Below the pieces are notes generated by a model, which did no database searches, was not told the DNA's origin, and saw only the letters and a program-made list of their open reading frames with translations. A stretch of DNA of 64,000 nt from Vreelandella salicampi. Its GTDB lineage: Bacteria; Pseudomonadota; Gammaproteobacteria; Pseudomonadales; Halomonadaceae. Position numbers and translations under genes: made by a program. The stretch spans positions 1-64,000 of the forward strand of contig NZ_JACCDF010000008.1 of assembly GCF_013415105.1 (NCBI RefSeq), written 5' to 3'. Each line of letters starts with the position of its first letter. The stretch's first letter is position 1. Shown here piece after piece: positions 12,942 to 22,094 of the stretch.

Positions 12942-14324
12942 ATGTCGCTAAATGATGAGTCCCTACAGGCATTAAAAGCCGAACTGCTTGACGAGTTAGC
13001 CAAGGAAGCGCCGAGTAAAACGCTGCTCTCGTTGCGGCTGGCCGAAAACCGCTCAGCGGATATCGGCGAAGTACTCGAAGAGCTAATCGAAGACGATGAG
13101 GAACTGCCCGCCGCGCTTTCTCTGCTGGATATTCTCTCGGCTGAGCGGGCCGCTAATGTATTGGGCTATTTGCCCGGTGAGAGTCAGCTTGAGGTGGTAA
13201 AAGAGCTGGATGATAGTCAGCTACTCAAGCTACTGGAAGAAATGGGCTCTGATGAACGCGCCGACCTATTTAACCTGCTCAGTGAAGACCGCCGTGAAGC
13301 GCTGCTGCGTCGTATGGCCCATAAAGAGCGCGAAGACCTAAAGCGGCTTGCCAGTTACGAAGAGGGCACTGCCGGTGCCATTATGACCTCGGACTACGTG
13401 CCCATCGCCAGTGGTATGACGGTGTCCCAGGCAATGATGCGAGTACGTCAGACCGCGCCGGATGCAGAAACGGTCTACCAACTCTACATTCTTGATAGCG
13501 ACGGGCAGCTAATCGGCACGATGTCGTTGCGTCAGCTGATGGTGGCGCGCCCCGGCGCCATTGTCGATAACATCATGATCAAAGATGTGATCAAAACCCA
13601 GGTCGATAAAGCGCAGGAAAAGGTCGCCCGCAAAGTCGCGCGCTACGATCTGCTGGCGTTGCCGGTGATCGATGCAGATGGCCGTATGGTGGGCATTGTG
13701 ACCCACGATGACGCCATGGACGTGGCTGAATCCGAGGCCACCGAGGATTTCCACAAGGGGATGTCGATCGGCCAACTAGAGGATGGCGTTAGCCGCGTAC
13801 CGCTGTGGAGCCTCTACCGTAAACGGGTGCTGTGGCTGGTGCTTCTGGTATTTGCCAATCTCTTCTCGGGGGCGGGGATCGCTTATTTTGAAGACACCAT
13901 CGCCTTGGAAGTCGCGCTGGTGTTTTTCCTGCCTCTGTTGATTGGCTCAGGCGGTAACGCCGGCGCGCAGGCGGCCACCCTGATGGTGCGCGGCATGGCA
14001 ACCGGTGACGTTGGGGTAAAAGACTGGGGCAAAATGCTCGGACGCGAGTTGTTAGTGGCGGGCGCCCTGGGTATCACCATGGCGGTAGCCGTGACACCGA
14101 TAGGCATTATGCGTGGCGGCGAAGCAGTAGCGATGATCGTGGCGCTGAGCATGGTGACCATCGTGCTATTCGGCAGCCTTATCGGTATGTGCCTGCCGTT
14201 TGTGCTGGAACGCTTCAAAGTCGACCCGGCAACCGCCTCGGCTCCGCTGGTGACGACGCTTATCGATGCCTCTGGCGTGGTGATTTATTTCAGCATCGCC
14301 TCAGCAATTTTGGCGGGCGCCTAG
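12942..14324 (+). CDS. mgtE: Magnesium transporter MgtE
   Basis: Mg2+-gated channel/transporter of the inner membrane. 460 residues: acidic helical N-domain (about 1-130, with MgtE_N repeats such as LLEEMGSDERADLFNLL), a CBS-domain pair (about 135-260, starting TAGAIMTSDYVPI), then about five hydrophobic helices from residue 288. The pore-family motif GSGGNAGAQAATLMVR is present. I found no M-box riboswitch in the 90-base leader. It converges on the cation diffusion facilitator with only four bases between stops. Confidence 0.94.
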   Translation: MSLNDESLQALKAELLDELAKEAPSKTLLSLRLAENRSADIGEVLEELIEDDEELPAALSLLDILSAERAANVLGYLPGESQLEVVKELDDSQLLKLLEEMGSDERADLFNLLSEDRREALLRRMAHKEREDLKRLASYEEGTAGAIMTSDYVPIASGMTVSQAMMRVRQTAPDAETVYQLYILDSDGQLIGTMSLRQLMVARPGAIVDNIMIKDVIKTQVDKAQEKVARKVARYDLLALPVIDADGRMVGIVTHDDAMDVAESEATEDFHKGMSIGQLEDGVSRVPLWSLYRKRVLWLVLLVFANLFSGAGIAYFEDTIALEVALVFFLPLLIGSGGNAGAQAATLMVRGMATGDVGVKDWGKMLGRELLVAGALGITMAVAVTPIGIMRGGEAVAMIVALSMVTIVLFGSLIGMCLPFVLERFKVDPATASAPLVTTLIDASGVVIYFSIASAILAGA

Positions 14325-14328
14325 CCCA

Positions 14329-15525
14329 CTAGCGCGACGACATATTGCTGGTCGCGCGGGTGATAAACATCACTTCGACGTTGCCAAGCCATTCGATATC
14401 GCTGGCCTGCGCTTTTAGCTGGCTAGCGAGGCACTGAGGGGGCTGGTGGATGGCATCGCCAACAATTAATGAGACGGAAATTTTGCCGTCTAAGTAATGT
14501 AGCTGGAGGTCAGTGAGCGTGCGCCACACCGGGTGCTTGTACCAGCGCTCGTTCAGCACGGCTTCCACTTCCGGACGCAGCGGTAAACCGGGCAGGCGGC
14601 TGGGGTCGCCTTCTCCGGCGTCGTCTTCTGGATCAATGTGGAAAATCACATCGGTAAGCGCGGGGAAGGCGCGTCGCAGACGGCGGCTTACTTCGTTACC
14701 GATTTCATGCGCTTCGGACACGCTAACTTTCGGCCCCACGACTACGTGCAAATCCACCATCACCCACCCGGCGGATTGGCGTGTGCGCAAGTCGTGGACG
14801 CTATCCACGCCGGGCACGCTTTCCGCCACGGCGTGCATTTGCTGCTGTGCATCTTCGGGTAGGGCGGTATCCACGAGTTCGCGGGCGGAATCCCACAGAA
14901 GATCCCAGCCAACTTTGCCGACGAGCAAGCCGACAATGACAGCCGCGACCGCGTCAAGCCAGCCTAGGCCAAACTGCGCCCCGATCAAGGCCACCAACAC
15001 CACGGCGGTGGAGAGCGCATCACTTCGCGAGTGCCAGGCGTTGGCTTCCAACAGTTTGGATTGCACACGTTTGGCGACGCGCATGGTATAGCGGAAAATC
15101 CACTCTTTACTCAGTAAAGCGAGCAAGGTGATCCCGATCGCCACCCCTCCTGGCGCGTTAACCTCTGTACCGCTAAACAGCCGGTCTAAACTCGACCAGG
15201 CGATACCTCCGGCCACAAAGATCAGTACGCTGCCCAAAAGTAGCGTTGTGAGGGTTTCGATACGGCCATGGCCGTACTGGTGATCATCGTCAGGCCCTTG
15301 GCGTCCGTAATGAATCGCCGCGAAGACAAACCCGTCGGTGATTAAATCAGACAGCGAGTGAATCCCATCGGCGATGAGCGCGGCCGAGCCGACCAGCAAA
15401 CCCACAACAACTTTTATCGCGCTCAAAGTGCCGTCTAGCCACGCACCAACGGTGGTGACACGCTTCGCATCACGGCTGCTTTCCGCGTGAGACGGCTCTT
15501 GAGGTGTTTGGGCATTGGGTGTCAT
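14329..15525 (-). CDS. Cation diffusion facilitator family transporter
   Basis: Divalent-cation/proton antiporter of the inner membrane. 398 residues; hydrophobic helices from about residue 27, the metal-site motif IADGIHSLSDLITD (His56, Asp60) and a second family signature DDHQYGHGRIE (80-90), then a cytoplasmic CDF C-terminal domain with VHDLRTRQSAGWVMVDLHVVVG. It is longer than a minimal CDF (about 300) because of an extra C-terminal domain of roughly 100 residues. Substrate (Zn, Mn, Fe or Co) cannot be assigned. ATG 15525 follows AAGGT. Confidence 0.9.
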   Translation of the reverse strand: MTPNAQTPQEPSHAESSRDAKRVTTVGAWLDGTLSAIKVVVGLLVGSAALIADGIHSLSDLITDGFVFAAIHYGRQGPDDDHQYGHGRIETLTTLLLGSVLIFVAGGIAWSSLDRLFSGTEVNAPGGVAIGITLLALLSKEWIFRYTMRVAKRVQSKLLEANAWHSRSDALSTAVVLVALIGAQFGLGWLDAVAAVIVGLLVGKVGWDLLWDSARELVDTALPEDAQQQMHAVAESVPGVDSVHDLRTRQSAGWVMVDLHVVVGPKVSVSEAHEIGNEVSRRLRRAFPALTDVIFHIDPEDDAGEGDPSRLPGLPLRPEVEAVLNERWYKHPVWRTLTDLQLHYLDGKISVSLIVGDAIHQPPQCLASQLKAQASDIEWLGNVEVMFITRATSNMSSR

Positions 15526-15711
15526 GGGTTACCTTGCGAGCACGCTGGCAATGAGGTGCTATTGTAGCGCATTGCAGCAAATTGCCCCATAGGCCAAGCC
15601 CTTAGGATGCGGACAAGCGATAAAGCGGCGTGTATCCTTGAACGCCATTGAAGGCTCGCTTTTCCATCACGATGGTTATCAAACATACGTTTTAATACGA
15701 CGGATCTTTAA

Positions 15712-16512
15712 ATGGATTGGTTACAGGTTATTGTGCTGGCGGTGGTGCAAGGGCTAACGGAGTTTTTGCCGATTTCAAGCTCGGCCCATTTGATTTTGGT
15801 GCCGGTACTCACCGATTGGCAAGATCAGGGGCTTGCCTTTGATGTCGCACTGCATATCGGGAGTTTGACCGCGGTGGTGGTCTACTTTCGCCGCGAAGTG
15901 TGGGGCATGGTGGCCAGCAGCTTAGCAGCGCTGCGCGGACGCGGAGTGGATCGTGAGGCGACGCTTGCGCTATGGGTGGTATTGGCCACGTTGCCGGTAT
16001 GTGCCGTGGGCTTTGTCCTTCACGATGTAATCGAAGGTTATATGCGCTCGACGCTGATTATTGGCCTAAGCTTGATTGGGTTTGGCATGCTTCTGGGGTA
16101 TGCCGATTGGAATCAGCGCGGCACGCGTAGCGAGTATCACATCCGCCTAAGCGATGTTTTGGTGATTGGCGCAGCCCAGGTGTTGGCGCTGATTCCCGGT
16201 ACCTCGCGCTCGGGTATTACCATCACCGCTGCGCTTTTGGTCGGCATGAGCCGTGAAGGCGCGGCGCGATTTTCGTTTCTGCTCTCCATTCCGGTGATTG
16301 TGCTGGCAGGCGGTCTTGAAGCCGTCGGGCTAATTCAGCAGCCACAAGCGATTGATTGGCCTGTGATGGCCATGGGTTCGCTCCTTTCGGGTCTAAGCGC
16401 GTATTTGTGTATTCACGTTTTTTTGCGCTTAATAAAACGCTTGGGGATGCAGCCCTTTGTGCTTTATCGCGTGATTTTTGGGGCCTGGCTACTATGGTTT
16501 TTTCATTCGTAA
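15712..16512 (+). CDS. uppP: Undecaprenyl-diphosphatase UppP (BacA)
   Basis: Dephosphorylates undecaprenyl diphosphate to recycle the lipid carrier for peptidoglycan and other envelope polymers; overexpression gives bacitracin resistance. 266 residues, strongly hydrophobic. Both catalytic motifs are visible: QGLTEFLPISSSAHL at 13-27 and PGTSRSG at 161-167. The ribosome-binding site is weak. Confidence 0.96.
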   Translation: MDWLQVIVLAVVQGLTEFLPISSSAHLILVPVLTDWQDQGLAFDVALHIGSLTAVVVYFRREVWGMVASSLAALRGRGVDREATLALWVVLATLPVCAVGFVLHDVIEGYMRSTLIIGLSLIGFGMLLGYADWNQRGTRSEYHIRLSDVLVIGAAQVLALIPGTSRSGITITAALLVGMSREGAARFSFLLSIPVIVLAGGLEAVGLIQQPQAIDWPVMAMGSLLSGLSAYLCIHVFLRLIKRLGMQPFVLYRVIFGAWLLWFFHS

Positions 16513-16535
16513 ACGGAAACAACGGGAACATCAAA

Positions 16536-17648
16536 GTGCGAACAAGTCCTCTCAACACCGTTTTTGGCCTGCTGGTTATCAGCGCCTTCGCCTTAGTAGG
16601 CTGCTCGTCTGAGAGCGAACGCCCGCTGGAATCGCCGGTAAGATTAGACGGCCCCATCTTTGGCAGTTTTTATCAAGTCACTATCGCCGATGCGCTCACC
16701 CAAGGCGAAGCGAAAACGCTGGAAGAGGGCATAAAAGCGCAGCTTGATCAGGTTGACCAGGCCATGTCGACCTACCGCGATGATTCCGAACTGATGGCGT
16801 TCAACCAAGCGCCGCTGGGGGAGTGGCAGCCGCTCTCCAATGCGCTTATCGAGGTAATGGCGATTAGCCAGTCGGTTGCTGAGGCCAGTAACGGCGCGTT
16901 TGATGTCACCATTGGCGAGTTGGTGAACTTGTGGAGCTTTGGCCCCGAGGCACGTCCCGAGGAAGTGCCGTCTGAAGCTGTGCTAAACGAGCGCCTTGAG
17001 CAGGTGGGGTTTGATGCGCTCAAGGTCGATACGCAATCCATGCAGGCGCAGCGCACGCGCGATGTGTTTGTCGATCTTTCCGCTGTGGCCAAAGGTCACG
17101 CAACGGACCGCGTGGCTGCGTATCTTGATCAGCAAGGCGTGGAACACTATTTGGTCAATCTGGGCGGCGATCTTATCGCACGGGGCTACCGTGATATTGA
17201 TGAAGAAACCTTGTGGCGCGTGGGTATCGAAGTGCCCGAAGATGGCCCACAAACCGCGCAGCATGTCATCCCGCTGGAAAACTTGTCGGTGGCGACTTCG
17301 GGCGATTATCGCAACTACTTCGAGATAGAAGGGACGCGCTACTCGCACACCATCGATCCGCGCAGCGGTAAACCCATCACCCATGGGCTTGCCTCGGTGT
17401 CGATATTTCACCCCTCTAACGCTTGGGCGGATGCGTGGGCAACCGCCCTGCTCGTAGCCGGGGATGAAGCCGGTATGGCGTTGGCGCGCGAGCACGATCT
17501 TAGCGTTTTAATGCTGATTCGCGACGGTGAAACGTGGCGTAGCCTCGCGAGCCCAGCGTTTGCCCGGTTCTTCGGTCAAGCACTGTTGGAAGAGCTAGGG
17601 ATTGACGTTGCCACTGCGGAGGAAACTGTGATTGATGAAAAAGGATAA
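16536..17648 (+). CDS. apbE: FAD:protein FMN transferase ApbE (lipoprotein)
   Basis: Covalently attaches FMN to threonine in target flavoproteins such as Na+-NQR and RNF subunits, on the periplasmic side. 370 residues from GTG 16536; this start gives a lipoprotein signal with lipobox LVGC (Cys23). Family motifs include DGPIFGSFYQV, GAFDVTIGELVNLW, VDLSAVAKGHATDRVA and YSHTIDPRSGKPI. An ATG at 16494 in frame would overlap uppP and spoil the signal peptide. The end lies four bases before the chosen glmU start. No flavinylation target is encoded nearby. Confidence 0.92.
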   Translation: MRTSPLNTVFGLLVISAFALVGCSSESERPLESPVRLDGPIFGSFYQVTIADALTQGEAKTLEEGIKAQLDQVDQAMSTYRDDSELMAFNQAPLGEWQPLSNALIEVMAISQSVAEASNGAFDVTIGELVNLWSFGPEARPEEVPSEAVLNERLEQVGFDALKVDTQSMQAQRTRDVFVDLSAVAKGHATDRVAAYLDQQGVEHYLVNLGGDLIARGYRDIDEETLWRVGIEVPEDGPQTAQHVIPLENLSVATSGDYRNYFEIEGTRYSHTIDPRSGKPITHGLASVSIFHPSNAWADAWATALLVAGDEAGMALAREHDLSVLMLIRDGETWRSLASPAFARFFGQALLEELGIDVATAEETVIDEKG

Positions 17649-17652
17649 CGCG

Positions 17653-19038
17653 ATGCACGCCGAACTCGATATTGTCATTCTGGCCGCTGGTAAAGGCACC
17701 CGTATGCGCTCGCCACTGCCTAAAGTGCTGCACACATTAGCGGGCAAGCCGATGGTGCGTCATGTGCTGGATACCGCCGCGACGCTCAACCCAGCGCGTA
17801 CCCACGTGGTGATTGGCCATGGCGCCGATGCGCTGCGCGATGCCTTGAGTGATCGGCACGTTGATACGCCGGTACGGTTTGCCCTACAGGCAGAGCAAAA
17901 AGGCACCGGCCACGCCGTGGCGCAAACGCTTCCCCAGCTGGGTAGTGGCAAGGTACTGATTCTTTACGGCGATGTGCCGCTGATTCGCCGTGAAACGTTA
18001 GTCGCCCTGTTGGAACGCGTCGATGAAAAGCACCTGGGGCTTTTGACCGTCACGTTGGAGGACCCTTCAGGCTATGGGCGCATCGTGCGCAACGACGCCG
18101 GTGACGCGGTGGCGATTGTCGAGCAGAAAGATGCCAGTGACGACGAGCTCGCCATCCGTGAATGCAATACTGGCATCATGGCGCTCACCGGTGCACAGCT
18201 AAAGCGCTGGCTGCCGAAACTCTCGGATGACAACGCCCAGGGCGAATACTACTTAACCGACGTGATTGCGATGGCGGCTGACGAAGGCGTTAGCGTGGCC
18301 ACCGCGCAACCCGCCACACCGGTTGAAGTCGAAGGGGTGAACAACCGTGCCCAAATGGCGCGGTTAGAGCGTGCGTATCAAACCCAACTGGCTGAGAAGC
18401 TGATGGCGCAAGGCGTCGCCTTGGCTGACCCGGCGCGGTTGGATGTTCGCGGCACGCTTACGTGCGGACACGATGTGTTTATTGATGTCGGCTGCGTGTT
18501 TGAGGGCGATGTCGAGCTAGGCGAGGGCGTGAAAATCGGCCCCTACTGCGTAATTAAAAACGCCACTATCGGCGCTGAAAGCGTGGTCGACTCTCACAGC
18601 GTGCTGGAGCAATGCGTGGCGGCCGGGCGCAACCAGATTGGGCCCTTTGCCCGCCTGCGCCCTGGTACGCGATTGGCGGTGAAGGCCAAAGTGGGCAATT
18701 TCGTTGAGACGAAAAACGCCGATGTGGGTGAGGGCAGTAAAATCAATCACCTAAGCTATGTCGGCGATGCGCGTTTAGGGCGAGAAGTTAACGTGGGCGC
18801 GGGTACGATCACCTGTAATTACGATGGCGTTAACAAACACCGCACCGAGATTGGCGATGGCGCTTTTATCGGCTCCAACAGCGCGCTGGTCGCGCCGGTA
18901 TCGGTCGGCCTTGGCGCCACTGTGGGTGCCGGATCCACCATTGGTAAAGATGTACCCGACCACGCCTTGGCCGTCACCCGTGGCCGCCAGGTCGAAAAAG
19001 CCGATTGGCCGCGGCCACAAAAACGCAGCGATTCGTGA
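17653..19038 (+). CDS. glmU: Bifunctional UDP-N-acetylglucosamine pyrophosphorylase / glucosamine-1-phosphate acetyltransferase
   Basis: Makes UDP-GlcNAc for peptidoglycan and LPS. 461 residues (E. coli 456): N-terminal uridylyltransferase with ILAAGKGTRMRS (9-20) and a C-terminal left-handed beta-helix with hexapeptide repeats and GAGTITCNYDG. ATG 17653 is chosen over 17632 because AAGGA (17640-17644) is correctly spaced and MHAELDIVILAAG is the family's N-terminus. Confidence 0.97.
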   Translation: MHAELDIVILAAGKGTRMRSPLPKVLHTLAGKPMVRHVLDTAATLNPARTHVVIGHGADALRDALSDRHVDTPVRFALQAEQKGTGHAVAQTLPQLGSGKVLILYGDVPLIRRETLVALLERVDEKHLGLLTVTLEDPSGYGRIVRNDAGDAVAIVEQKDASDDELAIRECNTGIMALTGAQLKRWLPKLSDDNAQGEYYLTDVIAMAADEGVSVATAQPATPVEVEGVNNRAQMARLERAYQTQLAEKLMAQGVALADPARLDVRGTLTCGHDVFIDVGCVFEGDVELGEGVKIGPYCVIKNATIGAESVVDSHSVLEQCVAAGRNQIGPFARLRPGTRLAVKAKVGNFVETKNADVGEGSKINHLSYVGDARLGREVNVGAGTITCNYDGVNKHRTEIGDGAFIGSNSALVAPVSVGLGATVGAGSTIGKDVPDHALAVTRGRQVEKADWPRPQKRSDS

Positions 19039-19107
19039 CGGTAAAAGCAGGGATTAAGATAAAAAGTATCCAGGTAGTCAGGGCCAAGGCGAAATAGGAG
19101 AGAAGCT

Positions 19108-20961
19108 ATGTGTGGCATTGTCGGTGCTGTAGCCCAGCGCAACGTGCAAGGGATTTTGCTCGAAGGCTTAAAGCGCCTGGAGTATCGCGGCTACGATTCC
19201 GCTGGAATGACCGTGATGCACCAAGGAGCGCTCACCCGCCACCGAGCGGTGGGTAAGGTCGCGGCGCTTGATGCCCGCGTTGCCGAAAAGTCGCTACCGG
19301 GCGTTATCGGCATTGCCCACACCCGTTGGGCTACCCACGGCAAGCCCTCTGAGGCTAACGCGCACCCTCACCACAGCACTGATCGCGTCGCTGTAGTGCA
19401 TAACGGCATTATCGAAAACCACGAGCGTACCAAAGCACGCTTGCAAGCCGCCGGCCATGTTTTTACCTCGGAAACCGACACCGAAGTCATCGCCCACTTA
19501 CTCAACGATGCATTGGATGATGCCAGCGATGAGCGCGGCGCCTTGTTTGCCGCTGTGCAACACATCGTGAACGATTTAGGCGGTGCTTATGCGCTGGGCG
19601 TGATGAGCGTGAGTGAACCTGATGTGGTCATCGGTGCGCGCCAAGGTAGCCCGCTGGTCGTGGGTGTGGGTATCGATGAAGCCTTTCTCGCCTCCGACCC
19701 GCTGGCGCTTTTGCCGGTCACCGACCGTTTTATTTATCTTGAAGAGGGCGATGTGGTCGAGTTACGAGACGGCGGCCATATTCGCATCGTTAACCGCGTT
19801 GGCCAGCCGGTCGAGCGCCCGATTCATGTGTTTGAGCACGGCGATGGGGCGGCGAGTAAAGGCGAATACCGCCACTTTATGCTCAAAGAAATCTATGAGC
19901 AGCCGGCGGTGATCAGCGCGGCGTTAGAAGGACGGTTAAGCGATACCGGTGTGCTGGTGGAAAGCTTTGGCCCCGAGGCGGCAACATTGTTTGCCCGTAC
20001 CCGGCAAATTCATATTATCGCGTGCGGCACGAGCTACCATGCAGGCTTAGTGGCGCGCTATTGGCTAGAGCGCTACGCTGGCGTGCCGGTGCAGGTCGAA
20101 GTGGCGTCTGAGTACCGCTATCGCCACCCGGTGGTGCCGGAAGACACGCTGTTTGTCACCCTTTCTCAGTCGGGCGAAACGGCCGATACGTTGGCCGCGC
20201 TGCGCTACGCCAAAACGCTGGGCTACATCGGCGCGTTGGGTATCTGCAACGTGCCGGGAAGCTCCTTGGTGCGCGAATCCGATCTTACGTTGATGACCCG
20301 CGCCGGCCCTGAGATTGGCGTCGCCTCTACCAAAGCGTTCACCACGCAGCTTATCGCCCTGATGCTGTTTACCCTGGCGCTGGCTAAAAGCCGTAGCGAT
20401 GCGCCGTTAGACGCGGGCGAGCAGGGGGAAATCGTCCAGGCGCTTAAGGCGTTGGCACCGATTTGCCAGCAAGTGCTAGCGTTAAATGACGAGATAGAAG
20501 TGCTCTCCCAGGCTTTCGCCGAAAAGCATCACGCGTTGTTTCTTGGCCGCGGCGCCCATTTCCCTATCGCGCTGGAAGGCGCGCTCAAGCTTAAAGAGAT
20601 CTCCTACATCCACGCCGAAGCCTACCCTGCTGGCGAGCTCAAGCACGGGCCGCTGGCGCTGGTGGATAGCGAAATGCCAGTCATTTCGGTCGCTCCCAAC
20701 GACGACTTGTTGGAGAAACTGAAATCCAACCTGCAGGAAGTGCGCGCTCGCGGCGGTCAATTGTTTGTCTTTGCCGATAAAAACGTCGGCATCCACGCCC
20801 ACGATGACACGCAAGTGCTGCACCTGCCGCACATTCACGAAGCGCTTGCACCGCTACTATATACCCTGCCGCTGCAGCTTTTGAGCTACCACGTCGCGGT
20901 ACTCAAAGGCACCGACGTGGATCAACCGAGGAACCTAGCCAAGAGCGTGACAGTGGAGTAG
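19108..20961 (+). CDS. glmS: Glutamine-fructose-6-phosphate aminotransferase (isomerising)
   Basis: First enzyme of UDP-GlcNAc synthesis, converting fructose-6-phosphate and glutamine to glucosamine-6-phosphate. 617 residues: class II glutamine amidotransferase domain with nucleophile Cys2 (MCGIVG), then two SIS domains including SQSGETADTLAALRYAK, ending in the conserved LAKSVTVE. It follows glmU by 69 bases, so the two successive pathway genes are probably co-expressed. No glmS ribozyme (a Gram-positive feature) is expected or seen. Confidence 0.97.
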   Translation: MCGIVGAVAQRNVQGILLEGLKRLEYRGYDSAGMTVMHQGALTRHRAVGKVAALDARVAEKSLPGVIGIAHTRWATHGKPSEANAHPHHSTDRVAVVHNGIIENHERTKARLQAAGHVFTSETDTEVIAHLLNDALDDASDERGALFAAVQHIVNDLGGAYALGVMSVSEPDVVIGARQGSPLVVGVGIDEAFLASDPLALLPVTDRFIYLEEGDVVELRDGGHIRIVNRVGQPVERPIHVFEHGDGAASKGEYRHFMLKEIYEQPAVISAALEGRLSDTGVLVESFGPEAATLFARTRQIHIIACGTSYHAGLVARYWLERYAGVPVQVEVASEYRYRHPVVPEDTLFVTLSQSGETADTLAALRYAKTLGYIGALGICNVPGSSLVRESDLTLMTRAGPEIGVASTKAFTTQLIALMLFTLALAKSRSDAPLDAGEQGEIVQALKALAPICQQVLALNDEIEVLSQAFAEKHHALFLGRGAHFPIALEGALKLKEISYIHAEAYPAGELKHGPLALVDSEMPVISVAPNDDLLEKLKSNLQEVRARGGQLFVFADKNVGIHAHDDTQVLHLPHIHEALAPLLYTLPLQLLSYHVAVLKGTDVDQPRNLAKSVTVE

Positions 20962-20996
20962 TGCAGAAAATAGCCGATAAGTGCCATACGTTGCAT

Positions 20997-21025
20997 TTTC
21001 CAGCGCTTGGGGATGTCGGTATACT
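20997..21025 (+). promoter_or_regulatory. Candidate promoter of the cytochrome c5 gene
   Basis: TTTCCA (20997-21002, four of six consensus bases), a 17-base spacer and TATACT (21020-21025), about 110 bases before the start codon. Confidence 0.45.
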
Positions 21026-21135
21026 AGTTTCATCCGTAATAAGTACGTCTTGCGGCCCGGTAGCGCTTAGCCGTTTTGGCGCCGCCGCCCGCGGAAGTGA
21101 CGATAACTTCGATAAAAACTCAAGAGGTGGTGAGA

Positions 21136-21975
21136 GTGAAATTTAAGCTGATCATGAGCGGGCTGGCGGCCTTTGGCGTCATGGCAGGCACTTCAGGTGC
21201 TTTCGCCCAGGAAGATGCGGTGCATGATGCAATGGCTGAGCGCTTAGAACCCGTTGGGCAGTTGTGTCTAGAGGGCCAGGATTGTGGCACGGCTTCCGCC
21301 GCGCCGGCGGCAGCCGATAGCAGTGGCGGTGATATCGACGGTGAAGGCATCTACGCCAATGTATGTAGTGCTTGCCACGAGTCCGGCGCTGCGGGTGCCC
21401 CTGTGCGTGGTGACGAAGCCGCCTGGACGGAGCGTACCGGACAAGGTTTCGCCACGCTGTTAGATCACGCTATTAATGGTATTGGCGCCATGCCGGCGAA
21501 AGGCGGTAACCCCAGCCTCTCCGATGAAGAAGTTGAAGCGGCGGTCGCCTATATGGTTGAACCCGTTATGGAAGTGCCTGAATTAGGTGGCGGCGACGAA
21601 GCGGCTTCTGAACAGGCAGCATCCGAAGAGGGAGCTGCTGAAGAGACCGCTGCGTCTGAAAGCGAAGCGGCAGGCGACGAAATGGCTGCTAGTGAAGGCA
21701 CTGCCAGTGGAGAAGAAGCGAGTGGCGGTAGCGACTTAGACGGCGAAGCACTTTACGCAAGCGTTGGTTGTGCAGCCTGCCACGCAGCGGGCGTCGCCGG
21801 TGCGCCTAAGTTAGGCAACGCTGAAGCTTGGGGCCCGCGTATTGAGCAGGGTAACGATGCGCTTTACCAGAGCGTCTTCAACGGTAAAGGGGCGATGCCG
21901 CCGCGCGGGGGTAGCAGCGCTTCGGACGAAGAAATCATGGCCGTCGTGGACTACATGGTTTCCCAAGCGCAGTAA
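21136..21975 (+). CDS. Periplasmic di-haem cytochrome c5
   Basis: Soluble electron carrier. 279 residues from GTG 21136: signal peptide 1-24 (cut after AFA), haem motif CSACH at 77-81 with Met119 as likely axial ligand, an acidic low-complexity linker at about 150-200 rich in Ala, Ser and Glu, and a second haem motif CAACH at 212-216 with Met254. Two further cysteines (VGQLCLEGQDC, 44 and 50) resemble a loop found in c5-type cytochromes. The very acidic linker fits a salt-adapted periplasmic protein. The redox partner is not encoded nearby. Confidence 0.9.
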   Translation: MKFKLIMSGLAAFGVMAGTSGAFAQEDAVHDAMAERLEPVGQLCLEGQDCGTASAAPAAADSSGGDIDGEGIYANVCSACHESGAAGAPVRGDEAAWTERTGQGFATLLDHAINGIGAMPAKGGNPSLSDEEVEAAVAYMVEPVMEVPELGGGDEAASEQAASEEGAAEETAASESEAAGDEMAASEGTASGEEASGGSDLDGEALYASVGCAACHAAGVAGAPKLGNAEAWGPRIEQGNDALYQSVFNGKGAMPPRGGSSASDEEIMAVVDYMVSQAQ

Positions 21976-22027
21976 TGCACCTCCGCCCGGTGATTCATAT
22001 GACTGGGCTTAAAATGCTAAAGCAATC

Positions 22028-22069
22028 TATCCACAGGTGGGTTTTTAAACCCCCTGTGGATATTTTTTT
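22028..22069 (+). terminator. Intrinsic terminator after cytochrome c5
   Basis: Stem ATCCACAGG (22029-22037) with CCTGTGGAT (22053-22061), extended inward by GGGTTT/AAACCC-type pairing, followed by seven T residues. Confidence 0.88.
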
Positions 22070-22094
22070 GTGTATTTGTCCCAGCCGATATCGC

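Noticed and set aside
19039-19107. glmS ribozyme or GlmZ-type control element
   Set aside because: The leader is only 69 bases with no recognisable ribozyme core.
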